Assembly (NCBI RefSeq): GCF_000586555.1 | Contig: NZ_AZUC01000047.1 | Location: forward strand, 1 to 64,000 | Source: Sporosarcina sp. D27 | GTDB lineage: Bacteria > Bacillota > Bacilli > Bacillales_A > Planococcaceae | DNA: 64,000 nt | Reading direction: 5' to 3' | Shown here: positions 33,993 to 44,391 of the stretch, in pieces | Numbering within the stretch: the stretch's first letter is position 1 | Layout: each line of letters starts with the position of its first letter | Position numbers and translations under genes: made by a program | Notes under the pieces: model-generated | Database searches by the model: none | The model's input: only the letters and a program-made list of their open reading frames with translations | Told to the model about the DNA's origin: nothing

Positions 33993-35804
33993 TTACATTG
34001 CCGATAATGATTTCCGGAGCTGTATGATCTCTCTCGCTAGCTGAAGTGCTGCGGGTAGATCGTTCATTTTTTCTGCATCTTTTGCTTCGTGCATTTTTTC
34101 TGTAATGAGTTGTTGAATTCTGTGTTTCTTTAAATGTAAAACACAATCTTCCACTTCTTGCTCCGCGCGTTCTGGGTCCCGTTCCATCACAGCTGCCTCC
34201 AACACAATCTTCCGAAGTTCACGGTCTTCGATCGTTTCTGCAAAGCGATGAAAATCAGGTGCACCATATTGCTCATAGAAGCCTGCTAAATGGATGTATA
34301 TGGTAGCATAGTCATCATGAACAAACAGATCCTCATGGTGATTCTGAATCGTGTCAAATAAGGTCCCATCGTTCAGCAGATGACTTAGCAGTAGCCTCTC
34401 AGCGCGTCCTGTCGCGGAGAGGCTTTGCTTTCTTTGTTGAATGATCGGGATGACGGGCTCGGTAAAGCTGTCAGATTGTGACTTCTTTACAGCTTTACCA
34501 GCAGCTTTTGCATACTGCTGCTCGAGCGCATCGACCGATACATTTGTATCCATCGAAAGCTGCCTCAACATCATGTCTTTTTCTACCGGTGCTAAGACTC
34601 CCGCAAGTTCTTCCATCACTTCATGGATATATTGCAGTACATCATTTTCGTGTGATAGATTTTTAGACCTTCTTGCATACGCCATAATGAAAGACATATA
34701 CGTATGAGGACGACCTAGGATTTTTTCTCGAAATGCTTCAATTCCATTTTCAGAAATATAATCATCGGGATCCATTTTATTAGGAAGTACTGCGATCTTA
34801 AGAGAAAACCCTTTGTGCATGACGAGCTCTGCAAAACGTTTAGAAGCTTCCCAACCTGCGTTGTCCCCATCACAACAAATAATAAGATCGTTAGTAATTC
34901 GCTTCAACTTGATCAGTTGAGTATCTGATAACGCTGTCCCCATAACTGCTACAGTATTTTCAATACCATTACGATCTGCAGACAACGTATCCATAAATCC
35001 TTCGAATACTATTACATTACCCTTTTTCCGAGCATTAAGACGTGCACGGTGAAAATTGTACAACAATCGACCTTTTTCGAATATAGGAGTCTCCGGACTA
35101 TTTAGGTACTTCGCGTCTTTTTCGGTTTTCTCAAGCACTCTGCCAGAGAACCCGACTATTGTACCATGATCGTCATAAAGGGGAAAGATTACTCTTCCTC
35201 GGAACCGATCAAAAAATCCAGTTCCATTGTCACGTCGGATGACAAGTCCAGCTTGTTCCATCTCATTCATATCAAAACCTTGACGCTGCAAAAGGGAAGA
35301 TAACGCCTCCCAGTCATCAAGTGCCCATCCTATACTATACTTTTCGATGTTTTCCCTTGTAAATCCTCTTTGTTCAAGATATTGATATGCTTTTTCGCCT
35401 TCCACCGTATTTAACAAGAGGTGATTATAGAAGTTTGCCGCGAATTCATGGGCTTCATACATCTGTTTGTGCGCCACATCTTTTTCTGACGTACTTCCCA
35501 TCTCTATAGATGCATCGATCGGAATATCAAGTCGCTCAGCAAGCTGTACGACTGCTTCTGTAAATGGACGATTATCAATGTCCATTACAAAAGTAATTGC
35601 GTTCCCACTTGCCCCGCAGCCAAAACAGTGAAAGAGCTGTTTATCTTCAGATACCGAAAAAGATGGGGTACTTTCTCCATGGAATGGACACAACCCAAAC
35701 CAATTCTTTCCTCTCTTCGTAAGTCGGACATGCTCACCTATTAGATCCACAATATCCGTCTTTGAACGAATCTCCTCTATCGTCTGTTCAGGAATTTTTG
35801 ACAT
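33993..35804 (-). CDS. dnaG: DNA primase DnaG
   Basis: Makes RNA primers for replication. Zinc-binding domain CPFHGE...CFGCG (residues 40-64), catalytic TOPRIM core with EGFMD (middle, GNVIVFEGFMDTL) and CDGDNAGWEA, then a C-terminal helicase-binding domain. Length 603. The ATG at 35804 has only a weak site (GGTGAT), and a short open frame with a better site overlaps it (see 35777-35845). yqxD, which precedes dnaG in B. subtilis, is absent. Confidence 0.97.
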   Translation of the reverse strand: MSKIPEQTIEEIRSKTDIVDLIGEHVRLTKRGKNWFGLCPFHGESTPSFSVSEDKQLFHCFGCGASGNAITFVMDIDNRPFTEAVVQLAERLDIPIDASIEMGSTSEKDVAHKQMYEAHEFAANFYNHLLLNTVEGEKAYQYLEQRGFTRENIEKYSIGWALDDWEALSSLLQRQGFDMNEMEQAGLVIRRDNGTGFFDRFRGRVIFPLYDDHGTIVGFSGRVLEKTEKDAKYLNSPETPIFEKGRLLYNFHRARLNARKKGNVIVFEGFMDTLSADRNGIENTVAVMGTALSDTQLIKLKRITNDLIICCDGDNAGWEASKRFAELVMHKGFSLKIAVLPNKMDPDDYISENGIEAFREKILGRPHTYMSFIMAYARRSKNLSHENDVLQYIHEVMEELAGVLAPVEKDMMLRQLSMDTNVSVDALEQQYAKAAGKAVKKSQSDSFTEPVIPIIQQRKQSLSATGRAERLLLSHLLNDGTLFDTIQNHHEDLFVHDDYATIYIHLAGFYEQYGAPDFHRFAETIEDRELRKIVLEAAVMERDPERAEQEVEDCVLHLKKHRIQQLITEKMHEAKDAEKMNDLPAALQLAREIIQLRKSLSAM

Positions 35805-35845
35805 GCCATCACCATCTTCACTGTCTTTAAATTCGATGTATCCAT
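35777..35845 (-). CDS. Possible leader peptide overlapping the dnaG start
   Basis: A 22-codon frame starts at ATG 35845 behind AGAAGGATTTTAA, a better ribosome site than that of dnaG, and ends 28 bases inside dnaG in another frame. Its product begins MDTSNLKTVKMVMACQ. It could couple translation into dnaG or be chance; nothing but position supports it. Confidence 0.25.
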   Translation of the reverse strand: MDTSNLKTVKMVMACQKFLNRR

Positions 35846-35949
35846 TTAAAATCCTTCTTATTCGACAATTTTTTTATTTTTCTCCGAAACTGCTATTTTA
35901 CAGGAAAGTATCTGTGAATACTAGTTATAGTTTCAAATGGAGTATTGAA

Positions 35950-35985
35950 CGAAAAAAGAGGGACCCGCCTTATCGATGGAGGTCC
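35950..35985 (-). terminator. Hairpin at the end of yqfL
   Basis: GGACCTCC and GGCGGGTCC can pair over about six positions, with CTCTTTTTT after them on the minus strand; the stem overlaps the yqfL stop codon. Moderate terminator. Confidence 0.5.
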
Positions 35986-36812
35986 TTCCTAATTTGCTCA
36001 AATTTCCGGCTATTCATATGCGATAAAATTACGTTCGCTGTCTCTTCCACTGCCCGATTTGAGACATCAATCACCGTACATCCGATTTTACTGACAACCT
36101 TATTGAAGTGAGAAATTTCTTGTTCGATTCTATCAATTTTCGCATAGTTCGCATCATCTTTCAGCCCTAATGCAATTAACCGTTCCTTACGAATCGAATT
36201 GAGTATCTCAGGAGAAATGACAAGTCCGAAACACTTATCAGGATCGATTTCATAAAGTTCTGCAGGGGGCTCCACCTCCGGAACAAGTGGAACATTCGCG
36301 ACTTTAAAGCGCTGATGAGCTAAATATTGAGAAAGAGGAGTCTTAGAAGTCCTGGAAATTCCTACAAGCACAATATCCGCATTCAATACGCCACGAGGGT
36401 CACGTCCATCGTCATATTTCACAGCAAATTCGATGGCTTCAATCTTTCTGAAATAGTCTTCATCCAACTGGCGGACAAGTCCTGGTTCTTCCGTTGGCTT
36501 TTCATCTAATACTTGTTCAAGAGACTTCATAATGGGGCCTAGTAAATCTAGACATTGTACATCCCGTTCGCGACAACACTGTGTCAGCGCTTCTCTCATA
36601 TCACTACGAACTAATGTATAGACGATTACTGCTTTTTGTTGTTCAGCAAGCCAGGCAATTTCTTCAAGCTGACTTTTTTCTTCAATATGGGAAAATCGCT
36701 TCATCGAAACCGTATCCAAATCTTGACGGAATTGACTTGCTGCTGCTTTCGCCACAAGTTCCGCGGTTTCACCAACAGAATCTGAAACGATAAAAAACTT
36801 GAGTTTTTTCAT
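35970..36812 (-). CDS. yqfL: PEP synthase/PPDK regulatory protein (YqfL)
   Basis: Bifunctional kinase/phosphorylase family (DUF299) that controls pyruvate phosphate dikinase or PEP synthase by ADP-dependent phosphorylation. The N terminus KFFIVSDSVGETAELVAKAA and the P-loop-like VGISRTSKTPLSQYLA are diagnostic. GAGGTGAGTCCT fixes ATG 36812, giving 280 residues. It lies 10 bp after ccpN, as in Bacillus, where the pair governs gluconeogenesis (YqfL is also called a modulator of CcpN activity). Confidence 0.92.
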   Translation of the reverse strand: MKKLKFFIVSDSVGETAELVAKAAASQFRQDLDTVSMKRFSHIEEKSQLEEIAWLAEQQKAVIVYTLVRSDMREALTQCCRERDVQCLDLLGPIMKSLEQVLDEKPTEEPGLVRQLDEDYFRKIEAIEFAVKYDDGRDPRGVLNADIVLVGISRTSKTPLSQYLAHQRFKVANVPLVPEVEPPAELYEIDPDKCFGLVISPEILNSIRKERLIALGLKDDANYAKIDRIEQEISHFNKVVSKIGCTVIDVSNRAVEETANVILSHMNSRKFEQIRKDLHR

Positions 36813-36822
36813 AGGACTCACC

Positions 36823-37452
36823 TCATAGCTCATGATCTTGTGCAAGTGTTAAAAACGCTGCAGTTATATTTGTTTTTGTAATTCTTCCAACCACTTCTAG
36901 ACCTTCTTTTGCTGTCCCTATTACAGGTAATGAATCTATTTGCTTATCGATCATTTTTCGAGCAGCAGATAAAAGTGTGTCTTTCTTGTGACAGTATATA
37001 ACATTTGGCATTCGGGTCATAATGACGTGTACGGGTATTTTTTCGAGCTCCGTATTCCCAATACTTGTCCTCAATAAGTCTTTTCGTGAAAGGACCCCTG
37101 TTAAACAGGCTTCTTCATCTACAACAAACAAGGTACCTACATCTTGTAAAAACATCTGGCAAATTGCATCATAAACTGAACTGTTTTCTGGTACAACAGC
37201 TGGAGTGGATTGAAAGTCACCAACTTTCATGCCAATCATTTCATCTCCCACGGAATGCACTTGCTTTTTACCCGAGTAGAAATAGCCGACACGAGGGCGT
37301 GCGTCTAAATAGCCCGCCATCGTAAGGATGGCTAAATCAGGTCGTATGGTAGCTCTTGTTAAGTTTAACCGCTCGGCAATATGTTCTCCGGTAATCGGTC
37401 CGTCCGCCTTGACGATCTCGAGGATCTCCGTCTGGCGCTTATTGAGTTCCAT
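36823..37452 (-). CDS. ccpN: Gluconeogenesis repressor CcpN
   Basis: A 209-residue transcription factor: N-terminal winged helix (RQTEILEIVKADGPITGEHI, with NLTRATIRPDLAILTMAGYL), then two CBS domains (VYDAICQMFLQDVGTLFVVD and LLSAARKMIDKQIDSLPVIG). In B. subtilis CcpN represses gapB and pckA in the presence of glucose. It is divergent from glyS and forms a unit with yqfL. Confidence 0.93.
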   Translation of the reverse strand: MELNKRQTEILEIVKADGPITGEHIAERLNLTRATIRPDLAILTMAGYLDARPRVGYFYSGKKQVHSVGDEMIGMKVGDFQSTPAVVPENSSVYDAICQMFLQDVGTLFVVDEEACLTGVLSRKDLLRTSIGNTELEKIPVHVIMTRMPNVIYCHKKDTLLSAARKMIDKQIDSLPVIGTAKEGLEVVGRITKTNITAAFLTLAQDHEL

Positions 37453-37518
37453 CTATGTCACCGTCCTAAGCGTTCAATTAAACAAATCTTACTTCAGTAT
37501 ATAACAAATCCAGTTCTA

Positions 37519-37547
37519 TTGCGAAGAATCACGAACCGTGCTAAACT
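37519..37547 (+). promoter_or_regulatory. Sigma-A promoter of the glyS T-box transcript
   Basis: TTGCGA (37519-37524), 17-bp spacer, TAAACT (37542-37547). Transcription would start near 37554, just ahead of the T-box stem I. Confidence 0.65.
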
Positions 37548-37553
37548 AAACTC

Positions 37554-37775
37554 ATATTTGAATAGGCGAAGAAAGGTCAATAAGTACTGTCAGCAATAAG
37601 CGAACGGGGATAGTGAGAGCCCGTACTTGACATGAAAAGGCAACCTGGAGCCATAGTAAGCTTAAAGAGGACTGTTCAGTTGTACAGTCAATCGAGGTGG
37701 AACCGCGGGGCATTACGCACCCGTCCTCGGACATATGTCCGAGGATGGGTGCTTATTTTAATTGGAGGGATTATT
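37554..37775 (+). ncRNA. T-box leader (glycine) of glyS
   Basis: Stem I runs from GGTCAATAAGTAC (37576 region) to GTACTTGACATG; its distal loop has GGGGATAGTGAGAGCCC. The specifier loop reads AAAA-GGC-AACCTGG, giving glycine codon GGC at 37639-37641, which matches tRNA-Gly(GCC). The T-box itself, AGGTGGAACCGCGG, is at 37695-37708 and precedes the terminator. Uncharged tRNA-Gly should allow read-through into glyS. The non-coding region between ccpN and glyS is fully accounted for by this leader and its promoter. Confidence 0.93.
37717..37760 (+). terminator. T-box terminator of the glyS leader
   Basis: A long stem (GCACCCGTCCTCGGACAT with ATGTCCGAGGATGGGTGC, one wobble) at 37717-37752, followed by TTATTTTA. 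It is the attenuator of the T-box leader; the 5' arm must pair with the T-box region in the antiterminator. Confidence 0.88.
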
Positions 37776-39155
37776 ATGTATACAATGGAACAAATTGTTA
37801 ACGTTTCAAAACAGCGTGGATTCGTATTTCCTGGTTCAGAAATTTATGGAGGACTAGCGAATACATGGGACTACGGTCCACTTGGTATTGAATTGAAAAA
37901 CAATATCAAACGAGCTTGGTGGAAAAAATTCGTTCAAGAATCTCCACATAACGTAGGACTCGATGCTGCAATCTTGATGAACCCTAAAGTTTGGGAAGCG
38001 TCTGGACATATCGGGAACTTCAATGATCCTATGATTGACTGTAAAAAGTGTAAAACACGTCATCGTGCAGACAAACTGATTGAAGATGCACTTGAAGCTA
38101 AAGGTATGGAAATTGTCGTTGACGGAATGCCATTTGAAAAGATGAAGGACTTGATCATCGAGCACAATATCGTCTGTCCGTCTTGCTCCGCATTGGACTA
38201 TACAGATATCCGTCAGTTCAACTTGATGTTCAAAACGACTCAAGGGGTTACTGATTCATCTGCAAACGAAATCTTCCTACGTCCCGAGACGGCTCAAGGA
38301 ATTTTTGTGAATTTCAAAAACGTGCAACGCTCCATGCGTAAAAAACTCCCATTCGGTATCGCTCAAATCGGTAAAAGTTTCCGCAACGAAATCACTCCGG
38401 GTAACTTCACATTCCGTACACGTGAATTCGAACAGATGGAACTTGAATTCTTCTGTAAACCAGGTGAAGACGAAGAGTGGTATGCCTTCTGGCGTGATGC
38501 TTCAAAGAACTGGTTACTCGACCTTGGTCTAAATGAAGAGAATATGCGTCTTCGTGAGCATAATGAAGACGAATTATCCCACTACTCAAAAGGAACAGTC
38601 GATATCGAGTTCAAATTCCCATTTGGATGGGGTGAACTATGGGGAATCGCTAACCGTACAGACTTCGACTTGAAGCGTCATATGGAATATTCCAATGAAG
38701 ACTTCCATTACCAAGATCCTGTTACAAACGAAAAGTTTGTACCGTACTGTATCGAACCATCTGTCGGAGCTGACCGTGTCACTCTTGCATTCTTATGCGA
38801 CGCATTTGACGAAGAGGTACTTGAAGGCGATGACAAACGTACAGTCATGCGGTTCCACCCAGCTTTAGCACCTGTTAAAGCCGCTGTGTTACCATTATCC
38901 AAGAAGTTAGCTGAAGGCGCAGGAGATGTGTATGCGGAGCTCTGCAAGCACTTCCCTGTACAGTATGACGACTCACAGTCCATCGGTAAGCGTTACCGCC
39001 GCCAAGACGAGATCGGAACTCCATTCTGTATTACGTATGATTTCGATTCTGAAGAAGATCGTCAAGTAACAGTGCGTCACCGCGACTCAATGGAACAAGT
39101 TCGCTTGCCGATTGAAGAGCTAAAAGCTTATATCGAAGAACGTATTGCATTTTAA
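37776..39155 (+). CDS. glyS: Glycyl-tRNA synthetase, homodimeric (class II) type
   Basis: Charges tRNA-Gly with glycine. This is the single-chain alpha-2 enzyme of 459 residues ([20 protein letters not shown] near the start; class II motifs [17 protein letters not shown] and GVGADRV-like [12 protein letters not shown]), not the glyQ/glyS two-subunit enzyme of B. subtilis. Zinc-type cysteines are in CKKCKTRH and [14 protein letters not shown] before ATG 37776 decides the start; the longer frame runs back through the T-box. Confidence 0.95.
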   Translation: MYTMEQIVNVSKQRGFVFPGSEIYGGLANTWDYGPLGIELKNNIKRAWWKKFVQESPHNVGLDAAILMNPKVWEASGHIGNFNDPMIDCKKCKTRHRADKLIEDALEAKGMEIVVDGMPFEKMKDLIIEHNIVCPSCSALDYTDIRQFNLMFKTTQGVTDSSANEIFLRPETAQGIFVNFKNVQRSMRKKLPFGIAQIGKSFRNEITPGNFTFRTREFEQMELEFFCKPGEDEEWYAFWRDASKNWLLDLGLNEENMRLREHNEDELSHYSKGTVDIEFKFPFGWGELWGIANRTDFDLKRHMEYSNEDFHYQDPVTNEKFVPYCIEPSVGADRVTLAFLCDAFDEEVLEGDDKRTVMRFHPALAPVKAAVLPLSKKLAEGAGDVYAELCKHFPVQYDDSQSIGKRYRRQDEIGTPFCITYDFDSEEDRQVTVRHRDSMEQVRLPIEELKAYIEERIAF

Positions 39156-39214
39156 CTTCATTCAGCATGAGTCTCCCACTTCTATATGTGGTGAGATGAA
39201 GGCGCAATTAATTG

Positions 39215-39263
39215 AAAAAAACCGACAGAATCAGATTATTCATCTGAATCTGTCGGTTTTTCT
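39215..39263. terminator. Bidirectional terminator between glyS and recO
   Basis: A 16-bp stem with one mismatch (ACCGACAGAATCAGAT and ATCTGAATCTGTCGGT), A run before and T run after it, reaching into the recO stop. Confidence 0.88.
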
Positions 39264-40021
39264 TTAGTTGGTAATAGACTAGGTGTCCGATCGAGCTGAT
39301 CCAGAAAAGACCGTGATTTCAATCTCAGTCCGACTTGTTCATCATAAATTTGACGAACCAGCTTTTTCATGAATTGCTTGGTCGACTTCTTTAACGAAAG
39401 AGAACCTACTTGTGTGATCGGTACAGTAGCAAATGTACGGATGAGTTTCAGTTGAGCAGGAGTTATTCTTACGATATATGGATCAGTATGGAAGCAGCGA
39501 TGGCACAGAAATCCTATTTCCTGAAACGAAAATGCAAATTCTCCTTCAACCGAACCGCATGATGCACAATGATGCAACACCGGATGAATCCCTGCTACTG
39601 GGAGCATCTTCCACTCAACGAACAGCGCTATGGCTTCAGGATCATATCCTTCGTTAATCGCATGCAGTGCTTCGTATAACAGATTAAAGACGCCTGTCGA
39701 TCGCTCACCATCATCAGTAAGTCTGTCTACCAACTCTACAATATAACTTGCATACGAAGTGGCTTCCAAATCTTCACGTATATGGCGCATGGAATCTATG
39801 GGCTCCCCTTGTTCAAGAGAACCCATCCCTTTTCCTGTGCGCAGTAAAAAGGATCCATAGACAAACACTTGAGAAATGGAAGACAAACGACTGGCGGGTT
39901 TTTTTGCCCCCCTGGCCATCGCTGTCAGCTTGCCTGCTTCCTTCGTTAAAATCGTTACAATCTTGTTGGTCTCACCGTAAGGCATCGTGCGTAGTACGAT
40001 GCCTTCCCATTTGTTCATCAT
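39236..40021 (-). CDS. recO: DNA repair protein RecO
   Basis: Recombination mediator that loads RecA with RecFR. N-terminal OB fold (WEGIVLRTMPYGETNKIVTI), helical middle, and zinc-type cysteines CASCG...CHRC in the C-terminal half. Length 261 residues from ATG 40021, which stands eight bases after GGAGG. It is the last gene of the era operon; the small yqzL gene found between era and recO in B. subtilis is missing (30-bp gap). Confidence 0.93.
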   Translation of the reverse strand: MMNKWEGIVLRTMPYGETNKIVTILTKEAGKLTAMARGAKKPASRLSSISQVFVYGSFLLRTGKGMGSLEQGEPIDSMRHIREDLEATSYASYIVELVDRLTDDGERSTGVFNLLYEALHAINEGYDPEAIALFVEWKMLPVAGIHPVLHHCASCGSVEGEFAFSFQEIGFLCHRCFHTDPYIVRITPAQLKLIRTFATVPITQVGSLSLKKSTKQFMKKLVRQIYDEQVGLRLKSRSFLDQLDRTPSLLPTKEKPTDSDE

Positions 40022-40051
40022 GACGTTCGCCTCCACTAGTGTGCGGGACGA

Positions 40052-41372
<1,321 letters not shown>

Positions 41373-41723
41373 TTACATCAGCCATTTCGGCAAAAAGATT
41401 AGCAACCCAATTATCGCACTGGCGATAGAAAAAACAAGCACAGCCCCGGCTGCGAGGTCTTTTGCTTGTTTCGCTAAAGGTTGCCTTTCTTGCGTAACTA
41501 AGTCTACCACACGTTCAACTGCAGCATTCATTAATTCTAATGCAATCATCAGCGCAATAACAGCGGTAATAATTATCCATTCAAGTTGACTTAACCCTGT
41601 CCACCATCCTACAACTATCACAACAATCGCTGCCACTAGATGAAACTTTACGTTCCGTTCACGAGTTGCTCCATGCACAATTCCCATCCAAGCATAGGTG
41701 AATGCTTTGAAAAATGCTTTCAC
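41373..41723 (-). CDS. dgkA: Undecaprenol/diacylglycerol kinase family protein
   Basis: Small membrane kinase of 116 residues with three hydrophobic helices (about 30-48, 50-68, 92-112). The family motif ALELMNAAVERVVDLVTQE is complete, with catalytic glutamates and an N-terminal amphipathic region (FFKAFTYAWMGIVHG). Gram-positive members phosphorylate undecaprenol rather than diacylglycerol, feeding the cell-wall carrier lipid. In the ybeY-dgkA-cdd-era run. Confidence 0.93.
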   Translation of the reverse strand: MKAFFKAFTYAWMGIVHGATRERNVKFHLVAAIVVIVVGWWTGLSQLEWIIITAVIALMIALELMNAAVERVVDLVTQERQPLAKQAKDLAAGAVLVFSIASAIIGLLIFLPKWLM

Positions 41724-41727
41724 CGCA

Positions 41728-42198
41728 TTATCTCTCGAGTCCGAACGACTTTAAGATTTCATCTTGTCGACCGAACATTTTCTTTTCATCATTTTCTGTC
41801 ATGTGATCATATCCGAGCAAGTGCAAAAAGCCATGCAATGCAAGGAAACCAAGTTCTCGTTCTACACTATGCCCATAGTCTACAGCTTGGCGTTGAGCGG
41901 TTTCCACCGATATTAGCAAGTCCCCTAAATGACGTGGCATATCATCGGCTCCGATGATAGCCGCTTCTCCTTCGCCCTCTTCTTCAAGCGCAAATGAGAT
42001 AACGTCAGTTGGCTGATCTTTCCCTCGGTAATCTCGGTTGACCTGTTTTATGGCGTCATCATCTAAAAAGGTGACAGACAGTTCAGTTCCATCTTCAAGC
42101 CCTTCTGCATCAGCAGCAAAAGAAAGGAGCTTCTGAATAAGTTGTTCTGCAATTTGCCCATCACCATTTATTTCATCAATAAAATCGATTTCCAACAT
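41728..42198 (-). CDS. ybeY: Endoribonuclease YbeY (rRNA maturation)
   Basis: Single-strand RNase that takes part in 16S rRNA 3' end maturation and ribosome quality control. The zinc motif HGFLHLLGYDH (H-x3-H-x5-H) is at about residues 121-131. Length 156 is normal. The gene lies four bases before dgkA and 21 bases after pgpH. B. subtilis name yqfG. Confidence 0.95.
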   Translation of the reverse strand: MLEIDFIDEINGDGQIAEQLIQKLLSFAADAEGLEDGTELSVTFLDDDAIKQVNRDYRGKDQPTDVISFALEEEGEGEAAIIGADDMPRHLGDLLISVETAQRQAVDYGHSVERELGFLALHGFLHLLGYDHMTENDEKKMFGRQDEILKSFGLER

Positions 42199-42219
42199 AC
42201 TACTCCCTCCTCTGTTTCC

Positions 42220-44337
42220 TCATTTCGGGTATTCAATCCGGCTATGAAAAATACCGTTCAACGTTTCACAAATCACTTGTTCCACTTTACGAATTTCTTT
42301 CAAGGACAACTCACATTCATCGAATTGGCCATCGTTAAGTTTGTCCTTCACAATCGATTTAACCAAACCCGAGATTTTTTCAGGAGTCGGTTCTTTCATG
42401 GAACGAACGGCCGCTTCACAACTATCTGCAATTGAAATGACTGCAATTTCTTTCGTTTGCGGTTTTGGTCCTTGGTATCTAAAGTCGTCCTCTACTACAT
42501 CTTTCCCTTGTTCCTTCGCTTTAAAATAAAAGTACTTCAAGAAACTAGTTCCGTGATGTTGACGAGCGATATCTATAATTTGTTGAGGCATCTTCTTTGC
42601 GGCAAGTAAATCAGCGCCATCTGACGCATGAGCAATAATAATATCGCGACTTTCTTCAGGTGTTAGCTGATCATGAGGATTGACACCATGTTGATTTTCG
42701 ATAAAATACAATGGTCTTACCGTTTTCCCGATGTCATGATAATAACTGCCAACTCGAGCTAGTAATCCATTCGCTCCAATTGCCTCACACGCCGCATCGG
42801 CTAAATTGGCGACCATCACACTGTGATGATACGTTCCTGGTGTTTCTGTCAGCACCTTTTTCAATAGCGGATGGTTTGGATTAGACAACTCGACTAGACG
42901 CATATCTGAAACAATTCCAAATATCGATTCAAAGAATGGCAACAAACCGATTGTAAGCGCAGCTGAAAGAATTGCCGAGCTGATAGCAGCTATTGCATAG
43001 AATATGATTTCTGAAAGCGTGTACGTAGATTGTGTCATAAGCAAATAAAACGCAACGTACAACAAGTTTGCAATGGCGACCGCCAAGCTTGTTCTCATAA
43101 TCGTAAGACGTCTTCCACTTTCGCCAAGGACAATTAGTGCCGTTACACCGCTTAGTAGGAAGTACAATACTACTTCCATTTGCATAAGCGACGTAACACC
43201 TTCTTGTAAAATGAGACCACTTGCAGCGGCAATCATTACGACAGAGAGAATGGCTAATCGTTCATTCGTAAGAATTTTCACTAACAAAGGTGCTAATGCG
43301 ACAGGAAAAAGAAATGAGACTTGGACATCGAACTCTTTTTCCAATAATCCTGTAAACTTCATCATTACAATAACCAAAAAGAAAATTGAGTAAAAGATGA
43401 GTAATGCTTTCTTTAAGACTTGTTTATCTTCTTTTCTTGACATGAAATGAATATAGACAAGCCCCGACAAAAGAACAATCAAACAAATTAATGCAACAAT
43501 CGGTTTGATAGATGTTTGGTTTGTCAGCAAACCCGTTACTTCAAGCTGTCGGTATATTTCCTTGTCAATCACTTGACCTTCCCTTACAATCACTTGCCCT
43601 TGAAGAATTCTGGTAGGTTCTATACTGTCTCGAGCCTGTTTCAATCGTTCCTCTGTCAATTCTTCGTTTATAGTTTCTGTAGGGACAATTAACGGTCGCA
43701 CTAGCTGAATCATCGTTTGAACTTGTCCATCAGGAATTTTTGAAGAAGTTCTGATTTTACGCTCCGCATCATATTGAGAGACCGTTACATCTTTCGCTTT
43801 AATCGGTTTCGATAGTTCCTCTGCCACAATTTTAGTAAGCTCAGAGCGCATCTCTAGTAATACTGCTTCACTTTCAGTAAGAAGCCCTGTTAAAACAGTT
43901 TCACTCAAATAAAAGTCTGGTTCCGTCTCTTTTAATTCTTTTAACTTATTATTCATTTCACGAATTGCCGCTTTTAGCGAGGTTGCTGAAACCGTCTCTT
44001 CTTCACTCAATGTACTTTTTTTCACTTCAAGAATATAGTCGAACAACGAGGTAGCGATTGACTGTCTATTGGTAGAAATCTCTTCATTGAACTGATAAAC
44101 AGGTGGTTGTTCTTCCGCAACACGGTCACGCTCTTCTTCTGTTTTCACAGTATCCTCTACCGTTTTTAACGATCGGAGCGTACTTGGAGCAATTTGAAAA
44201 GGTGTTAACTCATAAGTCTCTTGCTTCACATCATCATAGATAATAAAAAATAGAAGGACTGCAGACAATCCAATAACCAACCAGGCAGTTACATGAAATT
44301 TTAAGGACTTGATAAGTTGGATCAACGGCTTTAGCAT
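42220..44337 (-). CDS. pgpH: 7TM-HD cyclic-di-AMP phosphodiesterase PgpH
   Basis: Membrane protein of 705 residues: one N-terminal helix (16-34), a large outer 7TMR-HDED domain (about 45-260), seven helices (about 275-470) and a cytosolic HD domain with HSVMVANLADAACE, YYHDIGKTVRP, HASDGADLL and the IVKSIVKDKLNDGQFDEC end. It degrades the second messenger c-di-AMP to pApA. Its place between phoH and ybeY is conserved (B. subtilis yqfF). Confidence 0.94.
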   Translation of the reverse strand: MLKPLIQLIKSLKFHVTAWLVIGLSAVLLFFIIYDDVKQETYELTPFQIAPSTLRSLKTVEDTVKTEEERDRVAEEQPPVYQFNEEISTNRQSIATSLFDYILEVKKSTLSEEETVSATSLKAAIREMNNKLKELKETEPDFYLSETVLTGLLTESEAVLLEMRSELTKIVAEELSKPIKAKDVTVSQYDAERKIRTSSKIPDGQVQTMIQLVRPLIVPTETINEELTEERLKQARDSIEPTRILQGQVIVREGQVIDKEIYRQLEVTGLLTNQTSIKPIVALICLIVLLSGLVYIHFMSRKEDKQVLKKALLIFYSIFFLVIVMMKFTGLLEKEFDVQVSFLFPVALAPLLVKILTNERLAILSVVMIAAASGLILQEGVTSLMQMEVVLYFLLSGVTALIVLGESGRRLTIMRTSLAVAIANLLYVAFYLLMTQSTYTLSEIIFYAIAAISSAILSAALTIGLLPFFESIFGIVSDMRLVELSNPNHPLLKKVLTETPGTYHHSVMVANLADAACEAIGANGLLARVGSYYHDIGKTVRPLYFIENQHGVNPHDQLTPEESRDIIIAHASDGADLLAAKKMPQQIIDIARQHHGTSFLKYFYFKAKEQGKDVVEDDFRYQGPKPQTKEIAVISIADSCEAAVRSMKEPTPEKISGLVKSIVKDKLNDGQFDECELSLKEIRKVEQVICETLNGIFHSRIEYPK

Positions 44338-44391
44338 CCCTTGAATCCCCTTTCAGTCTGAAATACAAAAAGTATGTAAGGAGCAGCCCGG

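Noticed and set aside
37632-37775. Open frame extending glyS by 48 codons upstream
   Set aside because: It runs through the T-box and its terminator; the real start has GGAGGG and a family N terminus.
40022-40051. Room for the small yqzL gene between era and recO
   Set aside because: The gap is 30 bases, too short for a gene of about 47 codons.
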